A DNA stretch of 64,000 nucleotides from Heterodera schachtii (taxonomy: Eukaryota > Nematoda > Chromadorea > Rhabditida > Heteroderidae). The notes below the pieces were generated by a model. It was not told the origin of the DNA, made no database searches, and saw only the letters and a list, made by a program, of their open reading frames with translations. Below, piece by piece: positions 1-10,676 of this stretch (the stretch's first letter is position 1; each line of letters begins with the position of its first letter). A program made the translations under genes and the position numbers. The stretch is from assembly GCA_023374025.1 (NCBI GenBank), contig SIJG01000001.1, positions 3,185,946-3,249,945 on the forward strand. Reading direction: 5' to 3'.

Positions 1-135
1 TGGAAACAAATGCCATTTTCCAGGGAAAATTTGGCACCGAAAATTCTCCGACTCTTTGCACGGTTAAAACAATGAAAATGGAAATATATATTTTTATATT
101 TCTTATTTATTTGATTAATAATTTTAGATTTACAA

Positions 136-1153
136 ATGGCGAAGGGAACACCGCGGAGGAATGGTAAAAAAAAAAACAAAAAATAAAATAAAATTACGAT
201 TTTGATTTAAAAAATAAAAAGAGAAATAAATGCTTAACATTTGGTAAAATGGAAAAAGAGAGAAGGGAATTAATTGGCAAATGTTAAGCATTCACCGAAT
301 CATTCTTTGCTTCTTCTTTTTTTAAATATTATCAATTAAATATTTTTTAATTCTATTTTTGTTTTCACAATTCAATTTTAAATTAAATTATTTTAATTTT
401 GGGGGGAGCGCGAGGCGAACGACCAAAATTTGGAGGAAAACGAAAAAGAAAAAAAAAGAAAAGGCGGCGGACGACGGAGGCGAAAAAGGGGCAAAACCGT
501 ACAAAAAAGATTGTGACAAATATTGCGTACCATGCAACAGAGAATTGAGCAGCAGACATTACTACGAATTGCATATGCTAAAGGTGGCGAGGAAAAGGGA
601 AAAAAAGAAAATCCGAAATTTAATTTATGGGGGATAAAGAAAGCATTTGGGAAAACGGATTTGGGAGGGATAGAAAAAGAAAAAGACAATTAAAAGGGAA
701 AAAATCCCCAAAAAGAGGGAAAAACGGTGTTTAATTTTTAATTTTTGAGTGGAATTTTGGAGATAAAAACCCTTTTCTTTTGCTCAGATTCACAACATTT
801 TTGTGGGCGATTCGAAGGCGCTTTACGAACTTTTGGAGTCATTTGGGCCGAAACGCGAGAAGAAAATCATTTACCGGTGAATTTGTCGAAAAAAAAAAAA
901 AAAAAAAAATTTGCGATTTTTCTTTTTCAGTTGCGACGAATGTTTTGGAGGCGAATTGGACTACGAATTGTTGGAGGTAAAAAAAGCGAAAATAAATTAC
1001 AAAAACATTAAAACCCTTTAAAAATGAATAAATTTTCCAAAGGCATTCGCTGACTTTTGCCTTTTTTAGGATTTGCGTCGCCACCGTTTGTTGGAACATG
1101 GGAAGAAAATGCGAGAGAAATTCGACTCACCGGCGCAGGCGAAACATTTTGAG
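136..1153 (+). CDS. C2H2 zinc-finger protein, partial exon chain
   Basis: Exons ending at 583, then 788-876, 931-976 and 1070-1153 join in phase with GT-AG introns. The joins rebuild two C2H2 fingers that each span an intron: CVPC followed by His-x4-His across the 583/788 junction, and CDEC followed by His-x4-His across 976/1070. This is why I trust the joins even though no single frame shows a finger. A possible first exon starts at ATG 136 (MAKGTPRRN), but its phase does not match the acceptor region near 409, so the 5' end is unsure. The protein is Lys-rich before the first finger. It may continue into the BESS-like exons from 2123, but the phases (0 then 2) need a missing exon. Role inferred: nucleic-acid binding in the nucleus. 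Confidence 0.55.
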
Positions 1154-2122
1154 GTTGGAAAATTGGGAAAGGGAAATTAAATGATAATTAAGAGGTAATT
1201 AATTGTTAAAAGCGCAATTACCCTTTGGATTTGATTTTCTGGTGATGCTTTACCTCCGTTTTCCCGTTAAATTCTTAAAAGCGCGTTAAAGTCGCGGGGT
1301 TAAGCGAAAAATTAAAAAATATTCAAAAAATGGTCTAAAAAATACACCCCCTAAAATGGAAAATTTTTCAAAAATTTGCCCACTATTCTTGAACAATACT
1401 TGTTTTTGTCTTTATTTTTTAGAGAATTTTTTTTGTACATAATCAAATCAAATCGTTTATGAAACAAAAAAAAAGAAAAAAATATTTTTTTTACCCATTT
1501 TTGTGGGGGGTTTTATACCTTTTCATACCTTTTGCAATTTCTTACTCATAATTCAAAATATATTTTTTTCGTTTTCCTAGCTAAAAAACGCATAATATTT
1601 TAAAAAAGATATAATATTTTAACAAAATTGTCTTTAGCCATGGTTTATTTAACCACAATTAAAACGAAAATACAATTTTAATTTAAAATAAACCGCGGTT
1701 AATTTAACCGCAAAACGTGGGGAGAGAAAAGGCCGTTCGCTTTTTTGTTTTTTGTCCAAGTGGCGCCTTTGTGAGACTGACGGCCACAGCTCACAAGTTC
1801 GAGTCCCTTCCGAATTCCGTTTTTTATTTCTAATTATTTCACCCATTTTTCAATTATTTTCCAATTATTTTCCCTAATTTCCCCCTTTTTAGCCCCCTCC
1901 CCCCCAAAATGTCCCCCTCTGTCCCTCCTCCATTTTCCCCTCTTCGCCCCGTCGTTCGACCCCCAAAATTCGTCGCTGTCGTTCGACCGTTCCCTTCGCT
2001 TTTTCGCCCTCCAACAAAAAAGACGACGACCGTTCGACCGATGAAAGCACCAAAACGCTTCGGTACTTTCCAATTTTGGCATTTTATTCTCTTTCCATTT
2101 AATTTTCGCCTTTTGTTTTCAG
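1154..2122. other. non-coding stretch
   Basis: AT-rich followed by pyrimidine-rich sequence (1860-2060). It is either an intron of the zinc-finger gene or an intergenic gap. I see no convincing exon, although one would be needed to link the two exon groups in phase. Confidence 0.4.
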
Positions 2123-3163
2123 TCGCTCCGCGCGCGTGCCGAAACCGTCGCCGGCGCTAATTCAATCGCTTTTAGACGCAAAAGAAATGGCCAAAGAATT
2201 TGCCAATTATGGGGAGAATAGGCACGGGGAAAGCGAAGGTCAAATGGAAAAGCCAAAAAGTGAAATTGAAATGGCAAAAACAAATTCAGACAATGAGGCG
2301 GAGCCAATTGTGACGATAATGAAAGACGGACGAATCGAAGTGGAAGAAACGGAACGGAGGGAAAAGCCAAAGACGAAGAGAAACGCGGGGGGAGGGGCGA
2401 AGAAGCGGACGATGTCACCGGACGCAATGGACGCGGCCGATTCGATGCTCAAATTGGCATTTACGGAACAGCAAAAAGTGAAAAAAACGGAGGGGAGAGG
2501 GGGAGGAAAAGCAAAAACGAATAATTAGAAACAGCAGCAAAATGCCGAAATGGACAAGGGAAATGCCGAAATGGACAAGGGAAATGCCGAAATGGACAAG
2601 GGAAATGCCGAAATGGACAAGGGAAGGGACGAGTCGCAGCAGAGGGAATTGGCGGAGGAGGCGAAGGCCGACAAACGACGGAAGGTGTTTTTTTAATCGT
2701 TTTTTAATTGTTTTTTGTGCCTTTGTCCGTCTGTCACTGCTAATTACCCCCCCCCCCCCTTCGGCTGAATTTCAATTTTGGCGTTTTGTTCCCTCAGAGT
2801 TTTTCCATCGCCCGTCCGAATAGGCACGACGACTGCACTTGGTTTGGCCATTCCATCGCCGCTTCACTTCGCCAAATGCCCATTCATACAAAGGAATTGG
2901 CCAAAACTCGCATTCAGCAGGTGCCCTTCCCCCCTTCAGCCGTTAATTTTCCATTCCCCCGACGGAATTGGCCATTAATCGCCCAATTAATGATAATTGA
3001 TCATTGATAATTAATTAACATTCCCTCTTCACTGCCTAAGGTCATTTATGAGTGCACTTCGCCAATCATCCAAAATGACAAAGACAAAGAAAAAGCACAA
3101 CGAAATGGGACAATTAAAAGTGATGGGACGGACAATGGCAAAGGGCGCACTTCGATCATTTAA
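2123..3163 (+). CDS. BESS-motif-like nuclear protein
   Basis: Exons 2123-2478, 2535-2684, 2798-2920 and 3041-3163 join in phase 0 and end at TAA 3161. The 2479-2534 intron is needed because the unspliced frame meets a TAG at 2526. The last two exons encode a helix-rich segment (WFGHSIAASLRQMP, then TKELAKTRIQQVIYE) that resembles the BESS motif found at the C-terminus of MADF/BESS chromatin proteins, known to mediate protein contacts. Before it lies a perfect 7-residue repeat NAEMDKG in four copies (2541-2624) and a Lys/Glu-rich stretch. I see no MADF domain. Possibly the same gene as the zinc-finger exons upstream; the 5' end is not defined. The BESS assignment rests on pattern only. Confidence 0.5.
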
Positions 3164-3285
3164 AACGGAATGCCATTCTTCCTTTTTTCGTATTGGCAGA
3201 GATTATTTTTGTTTTTTTTTTTGGAGTAAAATTGTTTTGTTTGGACTATTATTATCCATTGGCTTCTTTTAATTTAAAATAATGC

Positions 3286-3640
3286 TTGGATTTGTCCGAT
3301 CACTGTCAATCAGTGCCCTCCTCCATTCGATTGCCCCTTTTCCCCATCCTCCAATCAGTGCCAATTCGTCCGATCACTGTCAATCAGTGCCCTCCTCCAT
3401 TCGATTGCCCCTTTTCCCCATCCTCCAATCAGTGCCAATTAGTCCGATCACTCTCAATCAGTGCTCTCCTCCGTTTGATTGCCCCTTTTCCCCATCCTCC
3501 AATCAGTGCCAATTCGTCCGATCACTGTCAATCAGTGCTCTCCTCCGTTTGATTGCCCCTTTTCCCCATCCTCTAATCAGTGCCAATTAGTCCGATCACT
3601 CTCAATCAGTGCTCTCCTCCGTTTGATTGCCGCCTTTCGC
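3286..3640. repeat. 74-bp tandem repeat, about 4.7 copies
   Basis: The motif GTCCGATCACT(G/C)TCAATCAGTG recurs with its CGAT at 3297, 3371, 3445, 3519 and 3593, exactly 74 bp apart. Units differ by a few substitutions. The unit is not a multiple of three and is pyrimidine-rich on the plus strand. The last unit overlaps the 3' coding end of the DB-module gene on the other strand. Confidence 0.9.
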
Positions 3641-4286
3641 CCCAATCGGTGCCAAATCGGCGAATCCGTCCCATGCCGCTTTGTTGCACTTTGCGATTTG
3701 CTTCACCTTCGAAATGCATGCGTAGTACGCTCTCTGCGGCTCCTTGTGGCGCGGGCACGGCTTTGGACCTCCGCAGCAAAAGTCGCGGCACGCGTCGAAA
3801 TATTCGCCCTTTACGCCGTTGTCGTAGCAGCATTCTGTGAGTTTTGTTGCTTTTCTCCTTTCTTCGCCAATGGCACTCTTTTTGTTTTTGCCGTGGTTTT
3901 TCGGACTTTCCAAATGGCACTATTTACCTAATTACTTACGTGTGTTATTTTTGTGCGCCGCGTAACATCCAATGAACGCGTCCAAATTCGCAGAGATTTC
4001 CTCGCGAATATCCAACGGCGGAATTTCACCGCCGCTCGGAAGGTAATGGCACACTGACAAAGCAAACAATTTTTGATTCATTTTTTGAGTTTTCGATGGC
4101 AAATCCAAAAGACCCACTCGATTTGACAGCTTTTGGTGAAAATACTCCGAGCTTTTTGCAGCATTTGGCAAACTTTTTGTTGCGCATTAAATCACTTCCT
4201 TCAACAGAGAACGAACAAAAGCAAAGAAAGGCGGAGAAAAAGGCCAAAAAGGCGAAGGAGGAGGAAAAGACGGGGGAGAAGAACAT
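3602..4286 (-). CDS. secreted DB-module protein
   Basis: Starts at ATG 4286 with a clear signal peptide (MFFSPVFSSSFAFLAFF, cleavage expected near SVEG). Three exons: the first ends at the donor GTGGGT near 4125, the second starts after TTTGTCAG near 4062 and ends at GTAAGT near 3946, the third starts after CTCACAG near 3838 and runs to TGA 3602. All joins agree in phase. The result has the spacing of the nematode DB module (a Cys-rich domain of unknown function): FAKCCKKLGV, then MCHY, then FIGCYAAHKNNTQCCYDNGV, a Cys-rich centre and a C-terminal CISKVKQIAKC. Extracellular role, function unknown. The last ten codons and the stop are written in the 74-bp repeat. Downstream of B9D2 on the same strand. 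Confidence 0.8.
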
Positions 4287-4689
4287 GGAAGAGGAAAATG
4301 CGAATTGGGAAGAAATATGGGAGGAAATGAATGGGAATTTGACAAATCAAATCCCTTAAATAGGGGGGGGGCGGAACGGCACAGAGCAGCGAAAGGGGGG
4401 GGGGGAATAAATTTGGCACATTATTAAAGTGACGGGGGGGGCCAAAAGGCGTTCTGCTGTGATTTGGCCGCAAAATCACTGCGCTGAATAATTAATTATT
4501 AGTGGCAAAAATGAGCGATTCTCAGACACTTTGGAAAAGCACAACGAAATGCGAAAGAATCCAATTGGACTTTGACAGAATAAATTAACGAATCGTTTAA
4601 TAAAATAAATAATATTTGAAATTATTTTGATTATTCCATTTTAATTTTCGGCTTTTTGTTGTTCTTTTGCCTTTTTAAGTGATTTCCGC
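4287..4689. other. intergenic gap, DB gene to B9D2
   Basis: Holds G-runs at 4361-4440 and AT-rich sequence. No further feature recognised. Confidence 0.5.
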
Positions 4690-5479
4690 TCAGAAAATCA
4701 TGCCAAATCGGTCAAAATGCCGTACGATCACAGCCAATCGCAGCTCCACCGTCCCGGCCGACACAGTTTCGAGCTGTGCCCTCTGTTCAGCGTTCGTCAG
4801 AATGGACAGCGACCGAAGTTGAAAGCCGCCGCCGACGAAACGACGGATTAATTCGTCGCGAAAAGTGCCCTTTGGGCGCCAGCAATGGCAAATGACCTGA
4901 GGAAAAGCACGAAGCGTCGGCTCGGAAGTTCCAAAGTGCCACCTGATGCTCCCCCGGGGAAGTCGGCACCGAACACGTGCCGTATCCGCACACTTGGTGC
5001 CGACCATACGTGTCATAATGCCACACTTCCAACAGCAGCTTCGGCCAGCCTTACCTCAAAAGAGACTAATCATTGGCTCGGATTTACGTCCTCCCCCGGC
5101 ACTCACCCTGAATGGTCCTCGTGGCCAAATGAATGTCGATCGGATGCGCAAAATAGGCTCGGTCGGTGTCGGACAGATCCGTTTGTGTTTGGCCTTCCTG
5201 ATCACCTTCGATCACTCGCCAGCCACCGCCTAAAATGGCAAAATCAGAAGAACGGCGGAAGGAACGGAGAGGAGGGGGACCAATCAAACAATGCCAAAAG
5301 CAAGACCAATGCTAATAGCAGAGGCAATTAGCCCGTGTAAACGATAGAGAGAGAGAGACCCACTGATTAATTGGGCACCGACCGATGTGAAGGGCCCAGC
5401 GGCAACAAAGGCGATTGTCGGCCGACTCAAAGCCGAAGGCACTTTCGATTTGGCCAATTATGTGAACTTCGGCCGCCAT
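4690..5479 (-). CDS. B9D2: B9 domain-containing protein 2
   Basis: Four exons on the minus strand: 5479-5383, 5229-5107, 5049-4943, 4896-4690; 177 codons plus stop, close to the 175 aa of human B9D2. Starts MAAEVHIIGQ, as the family does. The B9 domain covers nearly the whole protein: EGQTQTD, YFAHPIDIHLAT, GWPKLLLEVWHYD, GYGTCSVPTSPGEHQ, then the C-terminal RRFVGGG and the end RHFDRFG. B9D2 belongs to the MKS/B9 complex of the ciliary transition zone; in nematodes it would act in ciliated sensory neurons. All splice sites are GT-AG and every join is in phase. No defect seen; the best-supported orthologue in the window. Confidence 0.95.
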
Positions 5480-7246
5480 TGGCAGAAGAAGAGCAAATTA
5501 AAACAGAAGAAATTGTCAAAATGAGAAATTTCCATGGAAACGAAAAAGGAAATGACAGAAAAAAAGGGGGAGAGAGAGAAGAGATTGGCAAAAAGAAATG
5601 AATGATTCTGAGAAGAGGGGAGGGGGGGGGGCAATTAAAAGGAGTGTTAATTATTAATTACGGCACTAATTTGGGATGGGATTCGTTGAAGAAGCACGAG
5701 GGAATTCAATGGAAAGGAGCGAATAAAATGAAAAAGTTAAATGCCAAAAGAAATATTTGGGCAAACATCAAATAAAATTAAAAGTTAAAAGGGATATCGT
5801 TCTTCGTTTTGGGGTTCCATCATAAGAAAGAATTGATGGGAGAAACTAATTAAAATTATTTCTATCTTTTTCAAAAAATTTCGTAATTTAAATTTCGCAG
5901 ATAAATCCTTTGGTTATATTTATAAATTTCCAATTTTATTATTAAATATTTTTAAATATCTCAAGGTCACTAAAATGCAATCAAAGCCCGTTAAAATGTG
6001 CCGGGGGTAAAGGGAAAGTGCCGTCGTCTCCCAATCGCTTTTCGTCTTCCATTCTTTGCCCTTCCATTTGAATTTCCCAATCATTTCAAAGTGTTCCTAA
6101 TTGTAAGCTTATTTCCCCATTTCCCCTTGCATTTGTCCTGTAAAGAATTTAATATCACTTTGGACAATCGTTTTGTTTTCCTCCAGCGGCCCAAGGATTA
6201 GCCGTGCCGTGCCACGCCGAGAAGGGAAGGGATTAGCCGAAGTCGGCATTCCCTCCTCCCCTTTTGGCCCTTTCCTTGCGCCGTGTTTATATTTATACAC
6301 TCACCGGCACAGTCAGTCACTAATTAAGTGATTGTCGCATCATCAGCAGTGCCTACGTAAGAATGGCCTAATTTGGCCATGACAATTGGCTGCTGACATT
6401 TGTCTTTAATTCGCAAAAATCGGCGGACAAAACGCCGAAATTGGGGGCAAAGTGAGAAAGGCATTTTGCAGCAGTTTCAATTTCAATTTGCATTAAAAGC
6501 TTGATAGTGATATTTTTGTTAATCCGATTTGTCGGATGAAATGTCCGTCTCCCATTTAATTGATGTCCCCCCATTTAATTGATGCCCCCCCCCCATTTAA
6601 TTGATGATTCCCCCCCCCCCCTTCGCACTCCACGCCAATTTTTCTGTCCTTTCCTTCCCTTTCCCGCATCATTTGTTCTCTTTTTACGCATTCCCCTTAA
6701 TTATTGCGCAATTTGAATGTTTATCCCACAATTTGTGCCCATTCTCCCTTTTGTCTACCCCCATTGAAAGTGCCATCTCATTTATCTCATCTCATCATCC
6801 GTCTCTTCATTAAGTGGCATAATGAGAGAATGAGGAGACGGGGGAGGGATTACGACACAGATTTGCCCGAGGGACGTGCGCAAACGATGAATTGGTTGGG
6901 ATTAATTAATAAAATGAGTGAATGATGAAAGAATGGGTGGGTGCATATGGGGCGGGGGGAGGGGCGGGTGCCGTGGCCGCAATTTGCTCGAGGCAATGGC
7001 CACGGCAAACGGAAGGGAATCCGCTTGCGTAAATGGAATTTATTTTCCATTTATGTAAATCCGAATTGCTCTTAATTCATTCCACGCTTCCCTGAGCTGG
7101 TCATTCATTCATTCCCTCCTCCGTCTTCAATCGCTAAATCCAATCCGACTCATTTCTGTCCCATTTTTACATTTGGCACTTTCAATTATTACCCACTGAT
7201 TTAATTAGCTCAATTCTCTCCCGCACAGACTATTCAAAATCAAAAA
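5480..7246. other. intergenic region, B9D2 to homeobox gene
   Basis: Divergent promoter interval of two genes. Contains G and C homopolymers (5617-5631, 6586-6620, 6952-6965) and a short direct repeat of CCATTTAATTGATG three times at 6553-6605. An AG at 7227-7228 just before the homeobox start could be a cis or trans splice acceptor. No gene recognised. Confidence 0.5.
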
Positions 7247-8062
7247 ATGCTGAATCCCTCCGGTGCTCCACCAGCATTGAGTCCGCTCGTTTTTCCGCCC
7301 GCGCACAATCAGCAGCAGGACACGACGGCGTTCGAGCAGTTGGCCAACTTGCAGTACAGCTTCGCCTCGCTGCTCTCCTCCTACCAATCCCAACTCCATT
7401 TGGAGGAACCGCTCACCGCCGCACTTTCCCACGACTCTTCGCAGTGTCCCCAGGCGACCAGCAGCTCTCTGTCAATGGCGCCCCTTTCGTCTTCGGCAAA
7501 TTTGGCCGGCACGAAAAACTTCTCATCGTGTCGACGGAGCAGAACAACATTCAACAATGAGCAGGTGGGCGAATCGCTCAATGATAAGCACTGATCAGTC
7601 CATCAGATCAATAAGCTGGAGGCGGTGTTCGTCGGCACCCAATACCCGGACGTGTGCCTCAGGGAACAGTTGGCCACCCAAACCGGGCTGAGCGAGGCGC
7701 GGATTCAGGTGCCAAGGGGGGGGGGGGCAATTTGGCCACTCTTTGCTTACCATCCCACCTTCGCGGCTTAGGTGTGGTTCCAAAACAGGAGGGCCAAGGC
7801 GCGCAAGTCGATGAAGCGATGCTCGGCCCTTCCCCCCAGCACTTCGCTGCCTTCGCTGTGCGCCAACCCCAACTTTCTGTGTCCGCCCGAAATGACTTTG
7901 GACGTGTTCCGTCGCTGCTCCCTCTCCTCCTCCTGCTCGTCCACCTCCAACAACGAGTCGAGCCCCCAACTGTCGCCTTTGCCAACCCCGCAAAAGCCAA
8001 GCAAATGCCCCAACAGTTTTTTCATCGAGAATCTGATCGAGAACCAAAATGGAAGCGGATAA
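7247..8062 (+). CDS. paired-like homeodomain transcription factor
   Basis: Exons 7247-7564, 7607-7708 and 7772-8062; 236 aa. Both introns lie inside the homeodomain: the first join gives RTTFNNEQ then INKLEAVF, the second gives EARIQ then [12 protein letters not shown]. The 60-residue domain has the paired-like hallmarks ([18 protein letters not shown], Gln at position 50 in WFQN). The N-terminus is Ser/Ala/Gln rich, the C-terminus Ser/Pro rich; no paired box or OAR motif seen. Nuclear DNA-binding regulator; the precise orthologue is not identified. The acceptor CATCAG at 7606 was chosen over the earlier TGATCAG because it alone keeps homeodomain length. Its final ten or so codons and 3' flank are duplicated in inverse orientation at 16.2-16.34 kb. 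Confidence 0.88.
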
Positions 8063-8261
8063 AAACGAGTGAATGATGCCAATTTGTGGGGTGAATATCC
8101 TGAACAATCCCATAAATGCAATCAATTTGTAATTAATTAAAAATAATCAGCCAATTTATTCCTCTCAATATTTTTTGACTCTAATAATGATTATGTTCAA
8201 TAAATATTTGAATTTATTATTCAATTTAATGTCAAATGAGGTCATTCTTCCGCTCGTTCTT

Positions 8262-10510
8262 TTAAAGTTCGTCATTCCCTTCGGCATTTTTTGTCTCCGC
8301 TTTTCCATTTCCGTTTTTCCTTCCCCCGGGCAACAATTCCATCGCCGCGTTGGGAAAAGCGAGAAAAGAGACGGAACGATGCCTTTGTATTTGTTCATCT
8401 CCAAAATGCCGTTGTCGCACCACAAAAGCACTGAAAGTCGAGACGCAATTTGCTATGAAATGGTCCGCCATTCCAAGCAGTGCCAAATCCATCGGCACAT
8501 TCTCTCTTCCGGCACTTCTTACGGTGACGGGCCAACGCACAGATTTGGCCAAATGGGCGCCGATTTGGGCCAAGCGATGGTCGCGATCACTGGCGACAAA
8601 AACTGCGGACGCGGAGAGACGAACGACGTGAAAACGGACCTGAGAAGGGCCAATGTGCAAATGGAACAATGCGTTTCGAGGCTTCCCCAAACGAAAGACC
8701 TCCTCCAAAATGATGTCCATCGACGGGTCGCATGCGTCCGCCGTCAATGGCCCATTCTCTTCTTCCGGCCCCGTGCATTGGCCACTGGCAAACAGTTGTC
8801 GTTTTCCCATTACATTTTCTTCCCGGAGAAATTGGCACACATTTTCCTGTCATTCCAAATGCGATTTTGATCATAAAATGCCAAACTGACCCAATCTCTG
8901 CCATTTCTCAAATGAATGCCAACGAATGCCTTTCCGTGGCCAAAGTTGCGGGAGGCAAATTCAATCGCTTTTTGCTTAATTCGATCATTCCACTGGACGA
9001 ATCGCTGGATGAAACGGTGGTCGGGGCGGACGGGAAAAGCGGCGGGGGCCGAAGAAAAAGCGAGGACAGGCGAAGAATGGGCAGGGAATTTAAAATGGGA
9101 CAATGGAAATTAAACGAAACCACCAAAAAAGAAGGGGTTAAAACGATTCAACGGCATTTTGCCGAAAGTCGTAAGGCCCACCAATCGCCGCCCCGAAACG
9201 GGCCAGTTGCGTCTGAGCCAAGTTTAGACCACCATAACTTTTTTCTTTGTTGACCAAATCCAACAATGTTGGTATCATTCGAAAGCTCTTAACAAGCTCT
9301 ATCGGCTATCCAAAAATCACAAAGACATACCGACATAAAAAAAAGTTATAAATTAAAATATGCAAAAATTCTGACTTTTTGGTAGTGTTCATGTTGCAGC
9401 TTTTTTATAAGTTGTTCAATCGCTTAGCAATAGCTTATCAAAAGCTTCTAAACATGTAGAGCTTTCGAATGATGCCAAATTTATAAAATTTGACAAACAA
9501 AGAAAAAAGTTATGGTGCTTTATGCTTGGCTCAGACGCAACTGGCCAGACGCAACTGACCCCTACCGTCACCGCCCCCCCCCATGGGACTGAATTGGCCG
9601 AGACTCACTCCGTCGCCCATTTTTCTCTGATTGTCTCTCTTTGCGTGTCGAATCCGCCCGTCTTCACCCCAAAATATTCTTCGCCCACAAAATGTGTGCC
9701 CGCGTAACGCCAAAAGGGACCGAACGGATTCCCTTCGGTGGCATGACAGCCCAAAAGGGAGGCATTGGCAAGGCCAGGGCGAGGGGACCAACAGAACACT
9801 GAAGGGGGGGGGGGGGTAATTAAAAAGTGCCGATTTTGGAAAAAATGCATTTGAGTGGCATAAACCAAAGCGGAGATTTTTGCGCTTTTAACTCATTTGT
9901 GTTTTTTTTTAATTTGAGGGAAAAAAAAAACAAATTTCGGCTTTTTTTGGACTAACAATTTGCAATCAATTTTTTCAAATTTCATCTTACAATTTTCTTA
10001 TGGCGCCAATAAATTTTTTTTAATTTCGAAATCGCAGCACTGACATAAACAATGTTAAAATATTTGTTTTTTTTTCTCATTTCTCAGCACCTCTTCGTTT
10101 TTCCATTGGCCAAATTTTTGGAGCGATTCCATGCGAAAAGTCGCGGAGCAAAACAATTCGGTGAAATTGGGCCAATGGCGGCACGAGGAAAAATTGGTCG
10201 AATTCGATCATTCCCTTCAGTTTTATTAATTTTCAAAATGAAATATGTAAAATGCCCACCGCCTCTTCAGCGCCCGGGGGATAATTTATAATGGGAGGCA
10301 AAACCAAAGTCCGATTCAGCGATTTAGCAAAGGCAAACGCACCCAAAAACTGTTCCATTTGGTTGCCAAAACGCCCTTAATTAAAAAATGAAAAGTTGCG
10401 ACTTTGGCACGGCACGAACCCATGCAAGGACAAAAGAGAACGAAGGCATCGGAGGAGGGAAAGGGCAGCGAAAAGAGGGAAAGAGCGAAGAGATGGCAAA
10501 ACAAACGCAT
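8262..10510 (-). CDS. pofut-1: GDP-fucose protein O-fucosyltransferase 1
   Basis: Seven minus-strand exons: 10510-10420, 10375-10260, 10214-10091, 9798-9609, 9089-8891, 8846-8700, 8639-8262; about 414 aa against 388 in human. Signal peptide [17 protein letters not shown], then [14 protein letters not shown] (GDP-fucose site), [30 protein letters not shown] with the catalytic-region Arg, [12 protein letters not shown], and an ER-retrieval-like C-terminus NDEL. It O-fucosylates EGF repeats in the ER lumen. Six joins agree in phase; the 9609/9089 join fits the human alignment without gaps but its acceptor reads AA instead of AG. Intron 4 hosts an inverted-repeat element (9201-9546). It lies 166 bp downstream of syx-6 on the same strand, a nematode operon-like spacing. 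Confidence 0.88.
9201..9546. mobile_element. MITE in pofut-1 intron 4
   Basis: Terminal inverted repeat beginning GGCCAGTTGCGTCTGAGCC and matched at 9528-9546. The inner arms also pair (CATAACTTTTTTCTTTG with its complement). 346 bp, no coding capacity. Subterminal motif GGTATCATTCGAAAGCTCTT at 9271 is shared with other elements in the window. A target duplication is not clear. Confidence 0.8.
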
Positions 10511-10676
10511 GGAAAGAAAGAGCAACAAAAGGGGGGGGGGGACTTTTGAGACTCGACAATTTGAATGGTTACATAAAAAATGAAATGGAAAATCGGAATT
10601 TAAGTCGGACCATTGGCAAGGGAAAGTTTTTTTAAAAGAAAAAAATATAAATTTATTAATTAATAAATAAGAAAAG

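Noticed and set aside
1735..1815. tRNA-like string GTTCGAGTCC at 1798 as a possible tRNA gene
   Set aside because: The flanking bases cannot form T, anticodon or acceptor stems; only the T-loop-like decamer fits.
4096..4359. Plus-strand open frame of 87 aa rich in Lys/Glu
   Set aside because: It is antisense to the signal-peptide exon of the DB-module gene, which has phase-consistent splicing and a family match.
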